Origin: an uncultured Actinomycetes bacterium
GTDB taxonomy: Bacteria; Actinomycetota; CALGFH01
Direction of reading: 5' to 3'
Assembly (NCBI GenBank): GCA_937881255.1
Contig: CALGFH010000355.1
Span: 1-8,815 of the forward strand
Length of the DNA: 8,815 nt
Part shown: in pieces, positions 1 through 7,973 of the stretch
Position numbering within the stretch: the stretch's first letter is position 1
How the letters are laid out: every line of letters starts with the position of its first letter
Position numbers and translations under genes: made by a program
Notes under the pieces: generated by a model
Databases searched by the model: none
The model's input: only the letters and a program-made list of their open reading frames with translations
What the model was told of the DNA's origin: nothing

Positions 1-791
1 AGCCGCAGCCGGCCGAGAGCGGGGACGGCAAGCCGAAGTTCGAGCGGGTCGTGGTGAAGCTGTCAGGGGAGGCGTTCGCCGACACCAGCGTCGGGTTCGG
101 GCTCGACTACGGCAAGATCGACGGCGTGGCCAGGCAGCTGGTCGAGGTCCTCGACCTGGGCGTGCAGGTCGCGGTGGTGGTCGGCGGGGGCAACATCGTC
201 CGCGGGTCGGCCGCCGAGGCCGCCGGGATGGACCGGGCCCGGGCCGACTACATGGGCATGCTGGGAACGGTCATGAACTGCCTGGCCCTCCAGGACGCGC
301 TGGAGCGCCGGGGCGTCGTGACCCGGGTCCAGACGGCCATCCAGATGACCCAGGTCGCGGAGCCCTACATCCCGCGGCGGGCCGTGCGCCACCTGGAGAA
401 GGGGCGCATCGTCATCTTCGGGGCCGGCATGGGCGCCCCCTACTTCTCGACCGACACCACCGCCGCCCAGCGGTCGCTGGAGATCGGCGCCGAGGCGATC
501 CTGATGGCCAAGAACGGGGTCGACGGGGTCTACGACGCCGACCCCAAGAAGCACCCGGAGGCGCGCAAGTTCCTCTGGATCGACTACCTGGAGGCGATCC
601 GCCGCGAGCTGCGGGTGATGGACACCACCGCGTTGTCGTTGTGCAAGGATCACGACCTGCCCATCATCGTGTTCGACCTGCTCACCGAGGGCAACATCCG
701 GCGGGCGGTGTGCGGCGAGCCGATCGGCACGGTGGTCGGCCCGAACGACGCTGTCGAGGCAGACGAGACGCAGCGAGGGGAGCCAAGGTGA
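1..791 (+). CDS. pyrH: UMP kinase (uridylate kinase), 5' end outside window
   Basis: PyrH phosphorylates UMP to UDP with ATP in the cytoplasm, feeding UTP/CTP and DNA pyrimidine synthesis; it belongs to the amino-acid-kinase fold and is usually a hexamer. Visible motifs are KLSGEAF (57-77), the glycine-rich GGGNIVRG (183-206), DYMGMLGTVMN, TQVAEPYIPRRAV, FGAGMGAPYFSTDT, the NGVDGVYDADPK loop and MDTTALSLCKD near the C-terminus. The frame is open from base 3 and reads GKPKFERVVVKLSGEA. Family members normally carry such a lead-in (xKPKYKRVLLKLSGEA), so the GTG at 51 is not the real start. There is no ATG, GTG or TTG in frame between 3 and 50, so initiation lies upstream of the window. The stop TGA (789-791) overlaps the frr start, implying translational coupling. 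The length after base 3 (262 codons) is slightly long for the family, with a poorly conserved polar tail. Identification is secure. Confidence 0.96.
   Translation, partial: PQPAESGDGKPKFERVVVKLSGEAFADTSVGFGLDYGKIDGVARQLVEVLDLGVQVAVVVGGGNIVRGSAAEAAGMDRARADYMGMLGTVMNCLALQDALERRGVVTRVQTAIQMTQVAEPYIPRRAVRHLEKGRIVIFGAGMGAPYFSTDTTAAQRSLEIGAEAILMAKNGVDGVYDADPKKHPEARKFLWIDYLEAIRRELRVMDTTALSLCKDHDLPIIVFDLLTEGNIRRAVCGEPIGTVVGPNDAVEADETQRGEPR
775..782 (+). promoter_or_regulatory. Ribosome binding site of frr
   Basis: The purine run GAGGGGAG lies 5 nt upstream of the GTG at 788. It sits inside the last codons of pyrH. Its position selects GTG 788 as the frr start, although the same frame stays open further upstream, from at least 641, over the end of pyrH. 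Confidence 0.75.
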
Positions 792-1345
792 TCGAGGACA
801 CGCTCCGTCAGGCCGAGAGCAAGATGAGCAAGGCGGTCGAGGTGGCCAAGGAGGAGTTCAGCGGGATCCGCACCGGCCGGGCCAACCCCGCCCTGGTCAA
901 CCGCCTCCAGGTCGACTACTACGGCACCCCGACCCCGCTGCAGCAGCTGGCCGGCATCTCCGCCCCCGAGGCCCGGCTGCTGGTGGTCTCGCCGTACGAC
1001 CGCAACGCCGCCGCCTCGATCGAGAAGGCGATCCGCAACTCCGACCTGGGCATCAATCCGGCCAGCGACGGCCAGGTCATCCGCCTCGCCTTCCCCCAGC
1101 TCACCGAGGAGCGGCGCAAGGAGTACGTGAAGCTGGCCAAGCACCGGGCCGAGGAGGCGCGGACCAGCATCCGCAACGTCCGCCGGCACGAGAAGGGCGA
1201 GCTGGAGCGCCTGGAGCGCGACGGCGAGATCTCCCAGGACGAGCTGCGCCGGGCCGAGCAGCGCCTCCAGGGCATCACCGACAAGTACGTTGCCGAGGTG
1301 GACACCCTGCTCCAGCACAAGGAGCGGGAGCTGCTCGAGGTCTGA
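788..1345 (+). CDS. frr: Ribosome recycling factor
   Basis: RRF acts with EF-G to split the post-termination ribosome in the cytoplasm. The GTG start overlaps the pyrH stop in a GTGA arrangement, and a strong Shine-Dalgarno lies 5 nt upstream. The product is 185 residues, the standard length of the family. Family motifs include the N-terminal KMSKAVEVAKEEFSGIRTGR helix, YYGTPTPLQQLA, NSDLGINPASDGQVIRL and PQLTEERRKEYVKLAK. The helical SIRNVRRHE segment follows, with Arg129 and Arg132 where the E. coli protein has its functionally important arginine 132. The C-terminus is a charged helix (GITDKYVAEVDTLLQHKE), completing the long three-helix bundle of domain I; domain II is the central beta part. 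pyrH-frr pairing is very common in bacteria and suggests joint expression. Nothing in it appears broken. Confidence 0.97.
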   Translation: MIEDTLRQAESKMSKAVEVAKEEFSGIRTGRANPALVNRLQVDYYGTPTPLQQLAGISAPEARLLVVSPYDRNAAASIEKAIRNSDLGINPASDGQVIRLAFPQLTEERRKEYVKLAKHRAEEARTSIRNVRRHEKGELERLERDGEISQDELRRAEQRLQGITDKYVAEVDTLLQHKERELLEV

Positions 1346-1351
1346 GCGTCG

Positions 1352-2333
1352 TTGGCTGAGCCCGCCCCGCTCGACCCCGCCGGAGCCGGGGCGGGGGTCC
1401 CACGCCGTGAGCGGGGCGCCCGGGCCGGGCGCAACCTGCCCCTGGCCATCGCCACCGCCCTGCTCCTGGCCGGGGTGCTGATCGCCTCCCTGGTCCTGTC
1501 CCGGCCAGGGCGCCCGGGCCGGGCGCAACCTGCCCCTGGCCATCGTCACCGCCCTGCTCCTGGCCGGGGTCCTGATCGCCTCCCTGGTCCTGTCCCGGCC
1601 GGCGTTCGTCGCCTTCCTGCTCGGGATCGTCACCCTGGCCCTGCTGGAGCTGCTCACCGTGCTGCGGGCGCGGGCCACCCGACCGGCCCGCCTGGTCGTC
1701 CTGGCCATGGGGGCGCTGCTGGTCGTCGGGGCCTACCTGCAGGGGCCGGCCGCCCTGTCGTTCGGGCTGCTGGTGACCATCCTGGCCGCGTTCGCCTGGT
1801 ACCTGGTCGACCGGGGCCGCACCGAGGTCACCCGCAACGTCGCCGCCACCGTCTTCGCGGTCGTGTACGTGCCGTTCATGGCCGCCCACCTGTCGCTGGT
1901 CGTCGGCCGGGCCGACCACTACGTGGGCGCCCTGATGGGGTACGCGGTCCTGGTGGTGGTCTACGACACCGCCGCCTACGCCACCGGGGCCACCATCGGG
2001 CGCCGGCCGATCGCCCCCCAGGTCTCGCCGAACAAGTCCTGGGAGGGGGCGATCGGGGCCTCGGTGGCCTGCCTGCTCGCGGGGGCGTTCCTGCTGCCGC
2101 TGTGGGACCCCTGGACGCTCGCCTCCGGCCTGGTCCTGGCCGGGGCCACCTGCGTGGTGGCGCCGCTCGGCGACCTCTCGGAGTCGATGCTCAAGCGCGA
2201 CCTGGCCGTCAAGGACATGGGCTCGATCCTGCCCGGCCACGGCGGCATGCTCGACCGGATCGACGCCCTGCTGTTCATGGCCCCGGTCCTGTACTACGTG
2301 CTGGCCGCCTTCGGCCTGGTCCACTCCACATGA
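1352..2333 (+). CDS. cdsA: Phosphatidate cytidylyltransferase, frame interrupted by a tandem duplication plus one base
   Basis: CdsA is the integral membrane enzyme that makes CDP-diacylglycerol from phosphatidate and CTP, the precursor of PI, PG and cardiolipin. The C-terminal signature is complete (2184-2264: SMLKRD, KDMGSI, PGHGGMLDRID), and multiple hydrophobic segments precede it. A TTG at 1352, 6 nt after frr, opens the N-terminal part in frame 2 (reading MAEPAPLDPAG...RAGRNLPLAIATALLLAG). The rest, from about 1508 to the TGA at 2331-2333, reads in frame 0. The switch coincides with two 93-bp copies separated by A1507. Removing A1507 gives a 326-residue protein with a doubled helix; removing one whole copy plus the extra base gives 295 residues, close to the 306 I recall for M. 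tuberculosis CdsA. As written, frame 0 has a stop at 1479-1481 and its first usual start is GTG 1659 (224 residues, TGGAG 9 nt upstream), which loses the first helices. The TGA overlaps the rlmN ATG. Because CdsA is normally essential, a sequence or assembly error, a second cdsA, or a functional short form must be considered. Confidence 0.88.
1414..1506 (+). repeat. Tandem direct repeat, copy 1 (93 bp, in cdsA)
   Basis: This is the first of two near-identical 93-bp units, 91 of 93 bases the same by eye. It is read in frame 2 and encodes 31 residues beginning GARAGRNLPLAIATALL and ending in SLVLSRP, which is a basic loop plus one transmembrane helix. It differs from copy 2 at 1452 (C versus T, Ala versus Val) and 1477 (G versus C, silent in Val). 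Confidence 0.95.
1508..1600 (+). repeat. Tandem direct repeat, copy 2 (93 bp, in cdsA)
   Basis: This second unit is separated from copy 1 by the single base A1507. It encodes the same 31-residue segment in frame 0, then continues into AFVAFLLGIVTLALLELL of CdsA. Since 93 is a multiple of three, the duplication by itself keeps frame; the extra A creates the 94-bp offset and the frameshift. The base after copy 2 (G1601) and the base before copy 1 (G1413) both differ from A1507, so that A is not explained by either flank. Confidence 0.95.
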
Positions 2334-3484
2334 CCCGCTCCCTGTACGACCTGGACCCCGGGCAGCTGGAGGCGCTGGTCGCCGAGGCCGGCGAGCCGCC
2401 CTACCGGGCCCGCCAGCTGGTCCACTGGCTGGACGACCGGCGCCAGCCCGATCCGCGGGCCATGACCAACCTGCCCCGGTCGCTGCGGGCCCGGCTGTCG
2501 GAGCGGTTCGCCGAGACCGGGCTGGCCCTCGACCAGCACCAGGCCGGCGACGACGGCTGGACCCACAAGTTCCTGTTCCGGCTGCCCGGAGGCGACGCCG
2601 TCGAGTCGGTCCTGATGCTCTACCCGCCGGCCGGGTCGCGTCCGGAGGATGACTGGGAGGGGGGACCAAGGGGCCGGGCCACGGTGTGCATCTCCAGCCA
2701 GGCCGGCTGCGCCATGGGCTGCACCTTCTGCGCCACCGGCCAGTTCGGGTTCACCCGGCACCTGTCGGCCGGGGAGATCGTGGAGCAGGTGGCCAGGGTG
2801 TCGACCCTGCTGCCGGAGCTGCGGCCGGGGCCGGGGGCGCCCGACCACCTGACCAACGTGGTGTTCATGGGGATGGGGGAGCCGTTCGCCAACCAGGACG
2901 CCACCTGGGGGGCCGCCTACCGGCTCCACCAGGGGTTCGGGCTGTCGGCCAGGGCGATCACCATCTCGACGGTCGGGCTGGTCCCCGGGATCCGGCGGGC
3001 GGCCGCCGAGCCCCTCCCGGTGAACCTGGCCGTCTCCATCCACGCCGCCGACGACGCGACCCGCGACCTGCTGGTGCCGGTCAACCGCACCTGGCCGATC
3101 GCCGCGCTGCTCGAGGCCGTCCGCGACTACGTGGCCGCGACCCGGCGCCGGGTCTCGTTCGAGTACGCGCTCATGGACGGGGTCAACGACGACCTGGACC
3201 AGGCCCGGAAGCTGGGCCGGCTGCTCGCCCCGCTGCGGGTCCCGCACAGCGGCGGCCACGCCGCCCACGTCAACCTCATCCCCTACAACCCCACCCCCGG
3301 CACCGGCTTCTCCCCGCCGTCGAAGTCGGCGGTCCGCCGCTTCCGGGAAACGGTCGCCGCCTCCGGGGTCCCGGTCAGCGTCCGGGCCAACCGCGGCGTC
3401 GGCATCGACGCCGCCTGCGGCCAGCTCCGCACCACCGCCGGCCGGCCGGGCCGCCGGGTCCTCCCGCTGGCGGAACCGGGATGA
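2330..3484 (+). CDS. rlmN: 23S rRNA (adenine2503-C2)/tRNA (adenine37-C2) methyltransferase, radical SAM
   Basis: RlmN methylates C2 of A2503 in 23S rRNA, and A37 of some tRNAs, using radical SAM chemistry with a methyl-cysteine intermediate. The radical SAM cluster motif CxxxCxxC is present as Cys127, Cys131 and Cys134 (CAMGCTFCATGQ). The two mechanistic cysteines known from the E. coli enzyme (118 and 355) correspond to Cys120 (TVCISSQAGC) and Cys363 (GIDAACGQL). Other family blocks are NVVFMGMGEPFAN, ITISTVGLVPGI, NLAVSIHAADD, YALMDGVNDD and NLIPYNP. The N-terminal domain (about residues 1-100) holds PYRARQLVHWL. The protein has 384 residues, with a small Gly/Asp/Glu-rich insertion before the TVCISSQ strand (about 105-115). 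The ATG shares ATGA with the cdsA stop and has no convincing Shine-Dalgarno, so it is probably translated by coupling; the TGA overlaps the dxr ATG. The lack of Cfr-like features and the AACGQL ending support RlmN rather than Cfr. Confidence 0.95.
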   Translation: MTRSLYDLDPGQLEALVAEAGEPPYRARQLVHWLDDRRQPDPRAMTNLPRSLRARLSERFAETGLALDQHQAGDDGWTHKFLFRLPGGDAVESVLMLYPPAGSRPEDDWEGGPRGRATVCISSQAGCAMGCTFCATGQFGFTRHLSAGEIVEQVARVSTLLPELRPGPGAPDHLTNVVFMGMGEPFANQDATWGAAYRLHQGFGLSARAITISTVGLVPGIRRAAAEPLPVNLAVSIHAADDATRDLLVPVNRTWPIAALLEAVRDYVAATRRRVSFEYALMDGVNDDLDQARKLGRLLAPLRVPHSGGHAAHVNLIPYNPTPGTGFSPPSKSAVRRFRETVAASGVPVSVRANRGVGIDAACGQLRTTAGRPGRRVLPLAEPG

Positions 3485-4653
3485 GCCCGCCCATCGGGGT
3501 GGCGCTGCTCGGGTCGACCGGGTCGATCGGGGAGCAGGCGCTGGACGTCATCCGGCGGGCACCGGAACGGTTCCGGGTGGTGGCGCTGGCCGCTGGCCGC
3601 TCGGCGGGCAAGCTGGCCGCCCAGGCCCGGGAGCTGCGCCCGGCCGCCGTGGGCCTGGTCGACGAGACCCGGGCGCCCGGCCTGGCCGCCGAGCTGCCGC
3701 CCGGCTGCCGCCTGGCCGTCGGGGCCGAGGCGGTCGCCGAGCTGGCCGCCGCCGACGACGCCGACGTGGTGCTCAACGGCGTCACCGGCTCGGTCGGCCT
3801 GGCCCCGACCCTGCGGGCCCTTGAGGCGGGCCGCCGGCTCGCCCTGGCCAACAAGGAGAGCCTGATCGTCGGTGGCGAGCTGGTCACCGCCATGGCCAAG
3901 CCGGGCCAGATCGTGCCCGTCGACTCCGAGCACTCCGGGCTCGCCCAGTGCCTGCGGGCCGGCCGCCCCGAGGAGGTGGCCCGGCTGGTCGTGACCGCCT
4001 CCGGCGGGCCGTTCCGCGGGCGCTCGGCCGCCGAGCTGGCCGACGTCACCCCGGCCCAGGCGCTGGCCCACCCGACCTGGGCGATGGGCCCGGTGATCAC
4101 CGTCAACTCGGCCACCCTGATGAACAAGGGCCTGGAGGTGATCGAGGCCCACCTGCTGTTCGAGGTGCCGTACGACCGCATCGAGGTCGTGGTCCACCCC
4201 CAGAGCATCGTCCACGCCATGGTGGAGTGGTGCGACGGCTCCACCGTGGCCCAGCTCTCCATGCCCGACATGCGGCTGCCGATCGGCCTGGCCCTCGGCT
4301 GGCCGGAGCGGGACGAGCGGCCGGTGGGCCGGATCGACTGGGCCCGCGCGACCACCCTGGAGTTCCAGCCGCTCGACCGGGCCACCTTCCCCCTGTTCGA
4401 CCTGGCCGTGCGGGCCGGCCGGGAGGGAGCCACCGCCCCGGCGGCCCTCAACGCCGCCAACGAGGAGGCGGTGGCCGCCTTCCTGGCGGGCCGGCTCCCG
4501 TTCCCGGGCATCGCCGAGGTGGTGGCCGAGATCCTCGAACGGCACCAGCCCCCGGCCGTCCTCGACCTGGATGCCGTGCTCGCGACCGAACGGTGGTCCC
4601 GCGACCTCGCCCGTACACTGGTCGAGGACCTGATCACCTCCCGGGGGAATTGA
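3481..4653 (+). CDS. dxr: 1-deoxy-D-xylulose 5-phosphate reductoisomerase
   Basis: Dxr (IspC) converts DXP to 2-C-methyl-D-erythritol 4-phosphate with NADPH and a divalent metal, the first committed step of the MEP isoprenoid pathway and the target of fosmidomycin. The protein has 390 residues. The N-terminal NADPH-binding loop is GSTGSIGEQALDVI (about residues 11-24). Next come VLNGVTGSVGL, LALANKESLIVGG and PVDSEHSGL with metal-ligand Glu150, then TASGGPFRG, HPTWAMGP and NSATLMNKGLEVIEA with Glu219 and Glu222, the other expected metal ligands. HPQSIVHAMVE and DMRLPIGLALGWPER complete the catalytic domain; a C-terminal helical domain contains NAANEEAVAAFL. The ATG overlaps the rlmN stop as ATGA, and the TGA shares its last base with the rseP ATG (TGATG). 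The pathway partner ispG is two genes downstream. Confidence 0.97.
   Translation: MSPPIGVALLGSTGSIGEQALDVIRRAPERFRVVALAAGRSAGKLAAQARELRPAAVGLVDETRAPGLAAELPPGCRLAVGAEAVAELAAADDADVVLNGVTGSVGLAPTLRALEAGRRLALANKESLIVGGELVTAMAKPGQIVPVDSEHSGLAQCLRAGRPEEVARLVVTASGGPFRGRSAAELADVTPAQALAHPTWAMGPVITVNSATLMNKGLEVIEAHLLFEVPYDRIEVVVHPQSIVHAMVEWCDGSTVAQLSMPDMRLPIGLALGWPERDERPVGRIDWARATTLEFQPLDRATFPLFDLAVRAGREGATAPAALNAANEEAVAAFLAGRLPFPGIAEVVAEILERHQPPAVLDLDAVLATERWSRDLARTLVEDLITSRGN
4643..4648 (+). promoter_or_regulatory. Ribosome binding site of the rseP/rip1 gene
   Basis: GGGGGA lies 4 nt before the ATG at 4653, inside the last codons of dxr. It supports a start at 4653 with TGATG coupling rather than any upstream start in the same frame, where the reading frame is open over much of dxr. 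Confidence 0.6.
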
Positions 4654-5834
4654 TGACCAGCCTGCTCGGCATCACGCTCTTCGTTCTCGCCCTCATGCTG
4701 GCCATCTTCCTGCACGAAGGCGGGCACTTCGCGACCGCCAAGTTCTTCGGGATGAAGGTCGAGCGCTTCTTCCTCGGCTTCGGCCCGACCATCTGGTCGT
4801 TCCGGAAGGGCGAGACCGAGTACGGCATCAAGGCCTTCCCCCTGGGCGGCTTCTGCAAGATCGCCGGCATGAGCCCGTACGAGAACGACGGCAACTTCCT
4901 GGAGGATGACCGCTCGGCCAACAAGCCGGCGGCGACCCCGACCCCGCCGGAGCGGCAGTTCCGCAACAAGCCGGCCTGGCAGCGGGCGATCGTGCTCGCC
5001 GCCGGGTCGTTCACCCACTTCATCGTGGCCATCCTGCTCATCTGGATGGTGCTGGTGACCATCGGCGTCGGCACCGGCCAGGCCACGACCACGATCGACC
5101 GCACCGTCCCGCTGAACGCGGGGACGCCCAGCCCGGCCCAGACCGGCGGCCTCGAGGCCGGCGACGAGATCGTGGCCGTGGCCGGCACCCCGGTCGAGTC
5201 GTTCGAGCAGCTCCGGGCTGTCCTCCAGGACAAGGGCGGCCAGTCCATCACGATCGAGTACGTTCGCGACGGCCAGCGGCGGACCGCCACCGTGACCCCG
5301 GTCGAGCAGGACGGCCGCGGGTTCCTCGGCTTCCAGCCCGGCGAGGAGACCAGGCGCACCGGCGTGCTCGCGGCCCTCCCCGAGTCGATCCAGCTGTTCT
5401 GGGACACCACCGTGGCCACCGTCAAGGGCCTGGGCGGCTTCGTCACCGGGCTGGCCGACCGGATCAGCGCCCCCGAGCCGGTCCCGGCCGGCGCCGGGGG
5501 CGGCGGCGGGGAGGTGAGCGACGGCGGCGGCCCCATCGGCATCGTCGGCATCACCCGCCTGGCCGGCCAGGCGGTGGCCAACAACCAGTGGGCGATCTTC
5601 ATCGCCATCCTGATCCAGCTCAACATCGTCGTCGGGGTGTTCAACCTCCTGCCCCTGCCCCCGATGGACGGCGGCTACCTCGCCTTCGTACTGTGGCAGG
5701 TGGTGACCAGGCGCGAGGTCGACCTGCGCAAGGTCGTGCCGGTGGCCGCCCTGATCGTGGGCCTGCTGGTGATGCTGACGGTGGGCCTGGTCTGGCTCGA
5801 CATCACCAACCCCGTCCCCTACCCGTTCCGATAA
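4653..5834 (+). CDS. rseP: Rip1/RseP-type site-2 intramembrane zinc metalloprotease (M50)
   Basis: The protein has 393 residues and four likely membrane segments (about 1-25, 108-135, 313-338 and 363-387). The zinc motif HExxH is His21, Glu22, His25 (FLHEGGHFATAKFFG) in the first segment. The third zinc ligand is likely Asp339 in NLLPLPPMDGG. A PDZ domain lies at about 150-230 (EAGDEIVAVAGTPVESFEQL), followed by a Gly-rich loop and GGGPIGIVGI. Family members cleave transmembrane substrates such as anti-sigma factors after a first-site cut; M. tuberculosis Rip1 (Rv2869c) acts on several anti-sigma factors and affects the envelope. The position between dxr and the ispG gene is the same as I recall for rip1. 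Initiation at ATG 4653 is supported by GGGGGA 4 nt upstream and the dxr overlap. The stop is TAA 5832-5834. The substrates cannot be inferred from the window. Confidence 0.95.
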   Translation: MTSLLGITLFVLALMLAIFLHEGGHFATAKFFGMKVERFFLGFGPTIWSFRKGETEYGIKAFPLGGFCKIAGMSPYENDGNFLEDDRSANKPAATPTPPERQFRNKPAWQRAIVLAAGSFTHFIVAILLIWMVLVTIGVGTGQATTTIDRTVPLNAGTPSPAQTGGLEAGDEIVAVAGTPVESFEQLRAVLQDKGGQSITIEYVRDGQRRTATVTPVEQDGRGFLGFQPGEETRRTGVLAALPESIQLFWDTTVATVKGLGGFVTGLADRISAPEPVPAGAGGGGGEVSDGGGPIGIVGITRLAGQAVANNQWAIFIAILIQLNIVVGVFNLLPLPPMDGGYLAFVLWQVVTRREVDLRKVVPVAALIVGLLVMLTVGLVWLDITNPVPYPFR

Positions 5835-5838
5835 GGAG
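5833..5838 (+). promoter_or_regulatory. Ribosome binding site of ispG
   Basis: AAGGAG, overlapping the rseP TAA stop, is a near-ideal Shine-Dalgarno. It lies 6 nt before GTG 5845 and fixes that start. Confidence 0.8.
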
Positions 5839-5844
5839 CCCCTG

Positions 5845-6990
<1,146 letters not shown>

Positions 6991-6991
6991 G

Positions 6992-7894
6992 GTGCTCCGG
7001 AGCTGGACCGGCGGCGACGACCGGGCTCGGCAGGCGGCCCGACCGTCCCGCTTCAAGGTGCGGCCGATCGGCCGTGAGGACCAGCCCCTCGCTCTGGAGG
7101 CGCTTGACCGCAACCCGATCAGGGACGTGTTCATCGCCAGCCGCATCCTCCACGACGGCGCCCTGACCTCCCTCGGCCCCAGCCCCCTGTGGGGGGCGTT
7201 CGACGACGGCCACCTGCGCGGCCTGCTCCACGTCGGCCCCAACCTGGTCCCGGCCACCGACGACGAGGCCGCCTGCGAGGCCCTGGCCACCGCCGCCGGC
7301 GGCCTCTACCCGACCCGCATGGTGGTCGGCGAGCGGCGCACGGTCGAGCTCCTCTGGTCCCTCATCGGCCCCAGCTTCCCCGCCCCCCGCGAGGTCAGGC
7401 GCCGCCAGTTCGTCTACGCCGTCGACCCCGAGCGGCTGATCCGCGACCCCCACGGTGGGTCCCCGGGCATCGCCCGCCTGGCCGAACGCCCCGACGAGGA
7501 CCGAGTGCTCAAATTGTCCGCCGCCATGTACACCGAGGAGATGGGCGAGAACCCCATGGCCCGCGACCCCGACGGCTACCGCCGCCGCGTCCGCATGCTC
7601 ATCTCCCGCGGCTGGACCTACGTCTACGAGTCGGCCGGCAAGCTCCAGTTCAAGATGGACGTCGGCTGCGCCAGCACCCGCACCGCCCAGATCCAGGGCG
7701 TCTACGTCCCTCCCGAGCTCCGGAACCACGGCGTCGGCACCGCCGCCATGTCCGCCTGCTGCGACCTCGCCTTCGACCGCCACCCCAACCTGTCGCTGTA
7801 CGTCAACGACTTCAACACCCCCGCGGTCGCCCTCTACGAGCGCATCGGGTTCCAGCGCGAGCCCTACGACTTCCAGACGATCATGCTGCCCTAG
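6992..7894 (+). CDS. GNAT-family N-acetyltransferase with N-terminal DUF4081 domain
   Basis: The protein has 300 residues. The N-terminal half (about residues 22-150) resembles the DUF4081 type of actinobacterial GNAT proteins (VRPIGREDQPLALEALDRNP, then DVFIASRI). The C-terminal half is a GNAT fold with the acetyl-CoA-binding motif R/QxxGxG as Arg244-Asn-His-Gly-Val-Gly249 (IQGVYVPPELRNHGVG), and then LYVNDFNTPAVALYERIGF, the usual beta5/alpha4 ending. It would transfer an acetyl group from acetyl-CoA; the acceptor is unknown. The position after ispG matches M. tuberculosis Rv2867c, a homologue of the same layout, so the gene is ancestral to the cluster and not a recent insert. The start GTG 6992 is 1 nt after the ispG stop with CGGAG 5 nt upstream; GTG 7058 is an alternative that would remove 22 poorly conserved residues but has no clear ribosome binding site. 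The stop is TAG 7892-7894. Confidence 0.88.
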   Translation: MLRSWTGGDDRARQAARPSRFKVRPIGREDQPLALEALDRNPIRDVFIASRILHDGALTSLGPSPLWGAFDDGHLRGLLHVGPNLVPATDDEAACEALATAAGGLYPTRMVVGERRTVELLWSLIGPSFPAPREVRRRQFVYAVDPERLIRDPHGGSPGIARLAERPDEDRVLKLSAAMYTEEMGENPMARDPDGYRRRVRMLISRGWTYVYESAGKLQFKMDVGCASTRTAQIQGVYVPPELRNHGVGTAAMSACCDLAFDRHPNLSLYVNDFNTPAVALYERIGFQREPYDFQTIMLP

Positions 7895-7934
7895 CACAGC
7901 GGGTCGGATCGGTCTGTCCACAGATTTCGGTTCG

Positions 7935-7954
7935 GGTCCCACGGGTGGTGGGCC
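7935..7954. other. Intergenic hairpin upstream of eccC-like gene
   Basis: In the 79-bp gap (7895-7973), CCCAC (7938-7942) pairs with GTGGG (7948-7952), and two more GC pairs form across a one-base bulge (GG 7935-7936 with CC 7953-7954). The loop is GGGTG. There is no T-run after it, so it does not look like a classical intrinsic terminator. It lies where the -35 region of the downstream promoter would be, so it could be an operator or a weak terminator of the housekeeping operon. This is by-eye folding only. Confidence 0.3.
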
Positions 7955-7961
7955 GGGGTCG

Positions 7962-7973
7962 TAGCGTGCCGTC
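7962..7973 (+). promoter_or_regulatory. Candidate -10 element for leaderless transcription of the eccC-like gene
   Basis: TAGCGT (7962-7967) fits the actinobacterial -10 pattern TANNNT. Its last base is 7 nt before A7974, so transcription would start exactly at the ATG. There is no Shine-Dalgarno before that ATG, which fits a leaderless mRNA. No good -35 hexamer is visible at the expected distance (7939-7944 reads CCACGG), so confidence is modest. Confidence 0.4.

Noticed and set aside
51..56. GTG codons at 51 and 54 as the pyrH start
   Set aside because: The frame is open upstream and encodes the family's usual KPKFERV lead-in before KLSGEA, so starting here would remove conserved residues.
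641..787. N-terminal extension of frr over the end of pyrH
   Set aside because: RRF begins at the GTG at 788 with a strong ribosome binding site and the standard 185-residue length; the upstream frame is a shadow of pyrH.
7914..7922. DnaA-box-like CTGTCCACA
   Set aside because: It matches the TTGTCCACA consensus with one mismatch, but it is a single isolated site with no AT-rich region or dnaA/dnaN context.
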